From Faecousia sp. (lineage in GTDB: Bacteria; Bacillota; Clostridia; Oscillospirales; Oscillospiraceae), in contig JARIBV010000133.1 of the NCBI GenBank assembly GCA_029257335.1, forward strand, positions 1 to 64,000: 64,000 nucleotides of DNA, written 5' to 3'. Below the pieces are notes generated by a model. The model had not been told where the DNA came from and ran no database searches. It saw only the letters and a program-made list of their open reading frames with translations. A program made the position numbers and the translations under genes. Position 1 is the first letter of the stretch. Every line of letters begins with the position of its first letter. Positions 59,075 to 64,000 of this stretch are shown here, in pieces.

Positions 59075-59101
59075 TGGATTCCTCCTGTCTTAAAAATGGG
59101 G

Positions 59102-60475
59102 TTACCACCGCCCCAGGGGGTCCAGACTCAGACTGCCGGGGGAAGCGTCCTCCGCCTGAGGCCGGATGGGGCGGGCCATGCACATATAGCGCACTTCGTC
59201 GGCCACATGGTCTTCTCCCTCCGTGTCCAGATCTTCGGGCCGATGCTTGTCAAACTGCAATAGGGGAATGGTGCGGATGAAGGCCTTGCAGGAGGGAAAA
59301 ACATAGAGATTGGCATAGCCGTTTTCATCGAAGGCCAGCCGATAGTGGACCTGCATCCAGCCGGGGATCCGGTCGTTGACACCGGGGGTGAAGTACAGGC
59401 CGTATTTCATGGCGGTATCCGCCACGCTGTCGCCCCGGCTGCCGTCCCAGATGGAGGGGTCGGCAACCCCTCGGATCTCCCGGCCCTTGAGCATTGGGTG
59501 GGTCTGTTCCAGCCGCCGGGCCTCCTGCATCTGCTTTTCCACGGTCCAGCGGACCCCTTGATTGGGGGTGTCGGTGCAGCCGTACAGCTCCAGGATCCGA
59601 TAGAGCACCCCGTCATAATCCACCGCCCACCAGCCGAAGGAGAAGGGCTTGCCATAGCCCCAGTCATAGGAGCGATAGACAGTCCAGCTCTTCGGAATGT
59701 CAAAAGGCTCGATGACATGGCACCATCTGCGCTGTCTGCGCAGGGTCTGGGGATCTCCCTTGTCAGGGGGAGGGTCCGGGTGAAAGTCCTCGAAAAACTG
59801 CCCTTCGTACACATCCCATCGGCCGAAAAGCCAGGCCTCTTTCAGCTTGGGAGGGAGCTTTTCCAGACTCTTGATGTATTCCGGCTGCTGAGACAGCAGA
59901 GCTTCATTGTCCGTGACCAGGGCCTGAATGAAGGCGTAGTCCTTGGGGTCCTCTCCCGGACGAAAGCGCCGGTCGATAAACAGCCGCTTAAAATAGCCGT
60001 GGGAGGGGCCGCCGGGGTTCAAAGTGTAATAGGTACGCTTGGGAAAGTGGTTGGCCCCACGGACGCAGGCATCGATCTGGGTGAGCCAGCTCTCCTGGAA
60101 CTGCCCGGCCTCGTCAGCGAACCACACATCGTATTCTGCACCCTGATACTGGCCCAGATCCCCTTCGCCGTCACAGTAGCCGAACCAGATGGAAGAGCCG
60201 TTGGGAAAGCGAAAGCATTTGTCCGTTCGGTGGAACCGGCACACAGAGCCCAGCATCTGCTGCAAGGGGATGATGTGGTTATTGGTCAGCTCCTTGTAGG
60301 TCCGCCGGGTAATCAGGATCTTGATGCCGGGATACCGGGCGCACAGCAAAACTGCCTTCCACCGGACGAACCAGCTCTTTCCGCCGCCCCGGGCACCGCC
60401 ATAGGCCACATAGCGGTGGTTGTCCGACAGGGCCAGGCGCTGTTTTTCGTTTGGTTTTGGCATATGGATCCTCAT
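59102..60475 (-). CDS. terL: Phage terminase large subunit
   Basis: A 457-aa packaging motor. Walker A GGARGGGKS (about residues 26-34), Walker B VWFADEA (about 117-123), then a nuclease half with YRSYDWGYGKPF, GVADPSIWDG and EDHVADEVRY, whose acidic residues fit the metal-binding site. It overlaps the small-subunit stop (ATGA), with GGGGAG as ribosome site; ATG at 60463 (MPKPN) is a possible alternative. Confidence 0.94.
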   Translation of the reverse strand: MRIHMPKPNEKQRLALSDNHRYVAYGGARGGGKSWFVRWKAVLLCARYPGIKILITRRTYKELTNNHIIPLQQMLGSVCRFHRTDKCFRFPNGSSIWFGYCDGEGDLGQYQGAEYDVWFADEAGQFQESWLTQIDACVRGANHFPKRTYYTLNPGGPSHGYFKRLFIDRRFRPGEDPKDYAFIQALVTDNEALLSQQPEYIKSLEKLPPKLKEAWLFGRWDVYEGQFFEDFHPDPPPDKGDPQTLRRQRRWCHVIEPFDIPKSWTVYRSYDWGYGKPFSFGWWAVDYDGVLYRILELYGCTDTPNQGVRWTVEKQMQEARRLEQTHPMLKGREIRGVADPSIWDGSRGDSVADTAMKYGLYFTPGVNDRIPGWMQVHYRLAFDENGYANLYVFPSCKAFIRTIPLLQFDKHRPEDLDTEGEDHVADEVRYMCMARPIRPQAEDASPGSLSLDPLGRW

Positions 60476-60882
60476 GTGCAGTACTCCCCGGGCATGTCCT
60501 CCAGAACGATCTGGGCGGAGACCGTCTCCTTTTTCTGGGCGGCCAGAGCCAGTCTTGCCTCGTCCAGGGCCTTCTTGTGGGCCAGAGCGGGGCCGTCCAG
60601 ACCGTACAGGTCCCGCAAAATGGCCAGCAGCTCCTTGAGGACATTGGACATTTCCTTCACGGCCTTGGTGTCCAGCTTGTCCAGACGCACCAGCTCCGAC
60701 CAGGTTTTGCGGCTGATGAGATTGCCGGTGCCGTCGTCCACAGGGTCTTTGTAGGTTTCGCTGCGGTGCAGGACATACTGGTAGAACTGTTCGGAATCCG
60801 TGAGGGCGGCGGCCACAATGTCACACAGCCGCTGCACCCCCAGGGCCAGGGCCTCCAGCTTCGGTTCAACGGTATGATTCAA
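60472..60882 (-). CDS. Probable phage terminase small subunit
   Basis: A 136-aa helical protein directly before the large subunit gene. The C-terminal half (KEMSNVLKELLAILRDLYGL, EARLALAAQKKETVSAQIVLED) is coiled-coil-like. It starts with TTG at 60882 after GAGGTGA. No helix-turn-helix was recognised, so the call rests on position and size. Confidence 0.65.
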   Translation of the reverse strand: MNHTVEPKLEALALGVQRLCDIVAAALTDSEQFYQYVLHRSETYKDPVDDGTGNLISRKTWSELVRLDKLDTKAVKEMSNVLKELLAILRDLYGLDGPALAHKKALDEARLALAAQKKETVSAQIVLEDMPGEYCT

Positions 60883-60891
60883 AAAATCACC

Positions 60892-61092
60892 TCACTCGTA
60901 TTTTTCGTTGATGGCATGGTACAGAGGGCAGTCTTTGTAAAAGCTTCGGCAAAAGGCATCTTCCACCTCCTCCCGTTCTTTTCTGTTGAAGAACTCGGTA
61001 CGGTTCCGGCATCGGGTAAAAACCCCTTCGCAGAACAGCACATTGTTTTGTCCCTTGGTGTAGAAGGGACACTCCGGCAGATTGGTTTTCAT
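60892..61092 (-). CDS. Small Cys-rich phage protein
   Basis: A 66-aa protein with six cysteines: ECPFYTKGQNNVLFCEG, TRCRNRTEFF, AFCRSFYKDCPLYH. Probably binds zinc. Similar proteins lie before the terminase in phages of Firmicutes. GAAAGGAGGATTCCC precedes the ATG at 61092; the ORF track start is upstream of it. Confidence 0.75.
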   Translation of the reverse strand: MKTNLPECPFYTKGQNNVLFCEGVFTRCRNRTEFFNRKEREEVEDAFCRSFYKDCPLYHAINEKYE

Positions 61093-61130
61093 GGGAATCC
61101 TCCTTTCCAAGAATGTCTGAGACCAGGGGG

Positions 61131-61880
61131 TCAGGGGCGGCTGCTTTCCGGGGTGTCCACCTGGCTGTCCTGTTTCCACCAGCGAAGGATGGTTTTGTAG
61201 TGGTTCCTGACCTGATAGCCGGTGGAGCTTAAATAGTTGGCAAGCTTTTGCACATACTGGTCAAACACATCCACCCCCAGCTTGTCCAGCAGGTCCTCCA
61301 TCTGGTGGTCGGTCAGCATGACCAGGCCCTGTCCCAGCTCCCCGCGAAGCAATTCCAGCTTTTCTTTCTCGCGTGTGGGGGCGGGCACGGGCACGGGCAG
61401 GCCCGTGTCCACCTCTTTGTTAAAAGAGGTGGCTTCTTTTCTTTCTTTTCTTTCTCTTCTTTTCTCTTCCTTCGGCAGAGGGTGCAAAGAGGAGAGAAGG
61501 GCGGACTTTTCTTCCCACAGGGTCTGATAGCCTGCTTCCCGGTGATCGGTATAGACCCCGTCGGGGCGGAGATAGAGCTGCTTTGCCACTTCCGGCAGCC
61601 GGGGCAGATGGAGCTGCCGCAATTTCTGGATGGAATTGTGGAGCCTGCTGTGCTTGATGACCACCCAGGGCCCGACCAGAAGGACGAAACGCATCTGGGC
61701 CAGCTCCTGTAAGGCCTGGTTGGAAAGGCCCAGACTGCCCAAAATGGCCCTGGAGCTGTTGACCACGCCGTCTTCATCGGCTCCCAGCACCATGTGGAAG
61801 TATAAAAGCTGGGCCTGATGGCTCATGGACAGAAATACATCACTGGAGGTGATCTCCGAATTGATTGGCTTCTTTCCCAC
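61131..61880 (-). CDS. Phage replisome organiser / DnaD-like replication protein
   Basis: A 249-aa protein. KKPINSEITSSDVFLSMSHQAQLLYFHMVLGADEDGVV is the usual winged-helix start of phage replisome organisers; a charged linker follows, and a DnaD-like C-terminus (MEDLLDKLGVDVFDQYVQKLANYL, NHYKTILRWWKQD). It should load host helicase at the phage origin. GTG start at 61880 after GGAGGTGATGCGCC. It overlaps the AAA gene by 41 bases. Confidence 0.87.
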   Translation of the reverse strand: MGKKPINSEITSSDVFLSMSHQAQLLYFHMVLGADEDGVVNSSRAILGSLGLSNQALQELAQMRFVLLVGPWVVIKHSRLHNSIQKLRQLHLPRLPEVAKQLYLRPDGVYTDHREAGYQTLWEEKSALLSSLHPLPKEEKRRERKERKEATSFNKEVDTGLPVPVPAPTREKEKLELLRGELGQGLVMLTDHQMEDLLDKLGVDVFDQYVQKLANYLSSTGYQVRNHYKTILRWWKQDSQVDTPESSRP

Positions 61881-62997
61881 GGCGCATCACCTCCAAGGGG
61901 CCGGTGCCGGTCACCAGGCGGATGCACTGGCCGGGATAGTCGATCTGCTCCGTGAGGGCCTCGGCGTTGTCCACAAAGCAGGGCAGGCACAGATCCGTGA
62001 CCTCTGCCAGCCGGGAGGCAAGCATCAGATCCACCCGGATCTTCTGTCCGGTGCTGAGATTGCTGTAGGGGATGCCCTCATAGAGCAGCTCGCAGCAGTC
62101 CTCGAAGCCTCCGTCCAGCAGGGGCCGCCTGAGACGCAGCACCAGGGGAGACAGAAGCTGCCGGAGGGAGGATTCCAGACAGGCGGACTTTCGCTGGGTG
62201 AGTTTCGAGAGCAAAAACAAAGATTTTTCAGTTTCCTCCATGTTTCGCTGGTTTTCGCAGAGCTGAGCGTGTATCATTTCTACTCGTTGGGACAGGATTC
62301 GTATGATCTCCCGTGTTTCTTCCAATTTGGCGTTGAGATTGGCTCTCAGCCCTGCGTACTGGCTTTTCTGCCTGCTGTAGTGCTGGCGCAGACTCTGGGC
62401 GCTGTCGGACTCCATCTGGGACAGCAGAGCCGCCATGGAGGGGTCAGACTCCATGAGGGCCCGGTCCGAGGGGGTCTGGGCAATGCTGCACAGAAGCTCC
62501 CGCCGCTGTTTCCAGTGCAGATCCTGACACAGCCGCACCACTCCGGTCTGGAGCTGGCCCAGACAGGAGCGGAACAGAGACTGGGTCACCTCCTCAAACC
62601 GGCTGCGGCGCACCGGCATCCCCTGATAGAAGAAACGGAACCGGTTGCCCTCCAGCCGGGGGACCGTGTCCCCTTTGGGGACACTCCACTGCTCAAACAT
62701 CTCCTTTTTCAGGACCAGAGGGCGGCCGTCCATGGTGCAGGAAAGCTCCACGGAGGTCACGGCCTCCCGGTCCCGGGTGGTGCCCCGGTCCGTGAGGGGT
62801 TTGACCTGGATGGTTTTCTCTCCGTGGCCCTGACTGTCGGTGCCGTACACCAGCCAGGCAAAGGCGTCGAATACCGTGGTTTTTCCCACGCCGTTGGACC
62901 CGGTGAGCGTGGCATTTTCCAGGCCGAAGTCTCCCTGAAAATAGGAGACTCCCTTGAAGTTTTGCAGAGTCAGGGTTTTGATTTTCAGATACTTCAT
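61840..62997 (-). CDS. Phage SMC/RecF-like ATPase
   Basis: A 385-aa AAA ATPase with Walker A GSNGVGKTT (residues 33-41), a coiled coil (SAQSLRQHYSRQKSQYAGL to RQNMEETEKSLFLL), signature-like LSTGQKIRVD and Walker-B-like PCFVDNAEAL (weakened). Proteins of this type assist phage recombination or replication. MKYLKIKTLTLQNFKG at 62997 is chosen over the ORF track start; AAAGGAGCTAT precedes it. It is the first clear gene of the leftward unit. Confidence 0.88.
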   Translation of the reverse strand: MKYLKIKTLTLQNFKGVSYFQGDFGLENATLTGSNGVGKTTVFDAFAWLVYGTDSQGHGEKTIQVKPLTDRGTTRDREAVTSVELSCTMDGRPLVLKKEMFEQWSVPKGDTVPRLEGNRFRFFYQGMPVRRSRFEEVTQSLFRSCLGQLQTGVVRLCQDLHWKQRRELLCSIAQTPSDRALMESDPSMAALLSQMESDSAQSLRQHYSRQKSQYAGLRANLNAKLEETREIIRILSQRVEMIHAQLCENQRNMEETEKSLFLLSKLTQRKSACLESSLRQLLSPLVLRLRRPLLDGGFEDCCELLYEGIPYSNLSTGQKIRVDLMLASRLAEVTDLCLPCFVDNAEALTEQIDYPGQCIRLVTGTGPLEVMRRGKEANQFGDHLQ

Positions 62998-63222
62998 ATA
63001 GCTCCTTTCTAAATGACCGATTAAACGGACAGTTGTTGTGATATGCTCGAACCGGGCAGCTTGCAGATGGTTCCGGCAATCTAGAGGGGCTTGCGCTTTC
63101 CGGCCCCCCGGACGGATCGCTGTGGTCACCGTACAGGCCTGTCTGTCGTTGAAGCTCCGTATGGACCCACAGAACAAAGTCCTTTCCGGTCATATCGACT
63201 TGCCTCCTTACGAAATCTTTCG
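62998..63222 (-). other. Leftward leader with a doubtful small ORF
   Basis: GTAAGGAGGCAAGTCGAT precedes an ATG at 63193 (MTGKDFVLWVHTELQRQTG), which looks like a phage gene start. The frame has no stop for 160 codons and runs across the AAA gene, while another frame has LDCRNHLQAARFEHI before MKYLK. A frameshift or a leader peptide are possible; I do not call a gene. Confidence 0.4.
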
Positions 63223-63251
63223 TTGACAAGTACCCGGCTTGGTACTATAAT
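63223..63251 (+). promoter_or_regulatory. Promoter for the repressor unit (perfect consensus)
   Basis: TTGACA, 17 bases, TATAAT. The spacer holds AGTACC-CGGCTT-GGTACT, an inverted repeat likely to be an operator. Confidence 0.85.
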
Positions 63252-63390
63252 AAGAATGTGAGATACTTGTTTAAGTACTTTGCATGGCCCTATTATAATA
63301 CTCGTACGAGTACCTTGTCAAGGCCTTTAGTACTTGATTTAGAACTTTTGTGAAAGATATATAAAAAGGAGGTACTTGTATGGGTACTCT
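63227..63390. promoter_or_regulatory. Operator region with repeated GTAC-type sites
   Basis: AGTACC/GGTACT (63229-63246), TTAAGTACTT (63271-63280), TACTCGTACGAGTA (63299-63312), AGTACTTGA (63330) and GGTACTTGTATGGGTACT (63371-63388, across the repressor start). They are probably sites for the repressor encoded at 63380. Confidence 0.65.
63292..63321 (-). promoter_or_regulatory. Leftward phage promoter
   Basis: On the minus strand TTGACA, 18 bases, TATAAT. The spacer holds the palindrome TACTCGTACGAGTA (63299-63312). It faces the rightward promoter about 40 bases away, so the two transcripts cross. Confidence 0.82.
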
Positions 63391-63721
63391 ATATGAGCGA
63401 ATTGCCGAACTTTGCCAAGAAAGAGGCATCAAAGGCGGCAGGATGTGCAGCGATCTGAAGATCAGCAAGGGACTGCTGACAGACCTGAAAATGGGCCGAC
63501 GCTCCGGGGTTTCTGCCGTGACGGCGCAAAAAATTGCGGACTATTTTGGCGTAACGGTTGGTTATCTTTTGGGGCAGGAGCCGCGGCTGGAGCCGGAAGA
63601 CGAGCAGGACCTCTGTTTGGATGGGGTAGATTTTGCCCTGTATGGGGAGGTACGGGATCTGACCCAGGCGCAGAAACGAGATGTGCTGCGCTTCATACAA
63701 TTTATTAAACAAAAGGACTGA
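63380..63721 (+). CDS. CI-like phage repressor, HTH_3 (Cro/C1) family
   Basis: A 113-aa protein with an N-terminal helix-turn-helix (LYERIAELCQERGIKGGRMCSDLKISKGLLTDLK, TAQKIADYFGVTVGYLLG) and a short helical C-terminus, without a self-cleaving peptidase domain. It likely binds the GTAC-type operators ahead of it. AAAGGAGGTACTTGT precedes the ATG, and an operator-like repeat covers the start. The stop overlaps the start of the ImmA-type gene (TGATG), so derepression is probably by that protease and not by autocleavage. Confidence 0.9.
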   Translation: MGTLYERIAELCQERGIKGGRMCSDLKISKGLLTDLKMGRRSGVSAVTAQKIADYFGVTVGYLLGQEPRLEPEDEQDLCLDGVDFALYGEVRDLTQAQKRDVLRFIQFIKQKD

Positions 63722-64000
63722 TGGTGATGCTTCTCCCGTGGCATATATATCAGGAGGCGGAATCAGACGGAATCGGCGTACACTTTATGACGATGGAGAG
63801 CTGTTCCTGCCTCTCCGTTCCCGGACACTTGGCAGTTGACCCGGCAAAGCTCCGCACGACCTCAGAAGAAACCACAGCGGTGGCCCACGAGCTGGGTCAC
63901 ATCGCAACTTCCAGTTTTTACAATGTACATTCTCCCTTTGACGAGCGGAAACGGTGTGAAAACCGGGCAGACCGGGCCGCTATTTTGCGCCACATCGACA
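63721..64000 (+). CDS. ImmA/IrrE-family metallopeptidase, N-terminal part
   Basis: The first 93 codons of a gene that runs off the window. The zinc motif HELGH lies in TAVAHELGHIATSS, with NRADRAAI after it. In ICEBs1 and many phages, an ImmA peptidase cuts the partner repressor to start excision; the translational overlap with the repressor gene here fits that design. AAAGGAC lies just before the ATG. Confidence 0.9.
   Translation, partial: MVMLLPWHIYQEAESDGIGVHFMTMESCSCLSVPGHLAVDPAKLRTTSEETTAVAHELGHIATSSFYNVHSPFDERKRCENRADRAAILRHID

Larger units (their letters stand above)
48400..64000. mobile_element. Prophage (left part), continuing beyond the window
   Basis: About 15.6 kb with lysis, tail, capsid, packaging, replication and lysogeny genes in order, late genes on the minus strand and the repressor on the plus strand. 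The right end, integrase and attachment sites are not in the window; the left limit is an estimate from the first phage terminator. No tape-measure gene is present between capsid and lysis genes. Confidence 0.88.

Noticed and set aside
1-64000. CRISPR arrays, tRNA and rRNA genes, insertion sequences
   Set aside because: No regular direct-repeat array, no cloverleaf with a CCA-type 3' end, and no transposase were seen on either strand.

Overview
This window looks like a chromosome segment of a Gram-positive anaerobe of the class Clostridia, probably the order Oscillospirales. The support is gene content: sortase-assembled pili, an S-layer-homology tail, an L10 leader ahead of rplJ-rplL, LytTR/GHKL signalling, sigma-A-like promoters, strong AGGAGG ribosome sites, and a moderately GC-rich composition with GTG, TTG and possibly CTG starts. 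No rRNA or tRNA gene and no CRISPR array was seen. The order-level placement is inference.

Layout. 1-5.7 kb: the end of an SLH surface protein, rsmF, murA, two membrane-anchored unknowns, then (minus strand) rplJ-rplL behind an attenuator leader. 5.8-13.5 kb, minus strand: a glycogen-branching enzyme of the eukaryote-like type, a GH2 beta-galactosidase followed by an EamA transporter, and a membrane phospholipase-D-like protein. 13.7-30.5 kb: a surface and second-messenger island, with a diguanylate cyclase behind a structured, terminator-bearing leader, an EAL phosphodiesterase, a pilus operon (coiled-coil protein, signal peptidase I, 1656-aa LPETG adhesin, LPSTG backbone pilin, class C sortase, LPHTG minor pilin, second sortase), and a convergent SARP/BTAD regulator whose C-terminus resembles a dead GGDEF domain. 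The likely logic is c-di-GMP control of pilus display, but this is inferred from gene order.

30.6-36.1 kb: housekeeping and metabolic genes (tyrosine phosphatase, DUF2284, an HPr-like protein without the phospho-histidine, mtaB, an acyl-CoA ligase with a membrane acyltransferase-like partner). 36.2-45.3 kb: two FtsX/MacB-type ABC export systems flanking a LytTR/GHKL two-component system. Both genes of that system carry a one-base frameshift; correcting both gives family-normal proteins joined by a TAATG overlap. 45.4-48.1 kb: a TetM/EF-G-like ribosomal GTPase fused to a YacP/Rae1-type NYN ribonuclease domain, one of the most interesting genes here.

48.4-64 kb: the left part of a prophage that runs off the right edge. 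Late genes are on the minus strand and read, right to left: AAA ATPase, replisome organiser, Cys-rich protein, terminase, portal, Prp-type protease, scaffold-like protein, N4-gp56-type capsid, connectors, tail/fibre proteins, amidase and holins. No tape-measure gene is present, which suggests a short-tailed particle. The capsid N-terminus carries an LQLFA motif like the known Prp cleavage site, so the phage probably encodes its own capsid-processing protease. At the right end, two face-to-face consensus promoters with GTAC-rich operators precede a CI-like repressor and an ImmA-type peptidase (partial). The integrase and right attachment site must lie outside the window.
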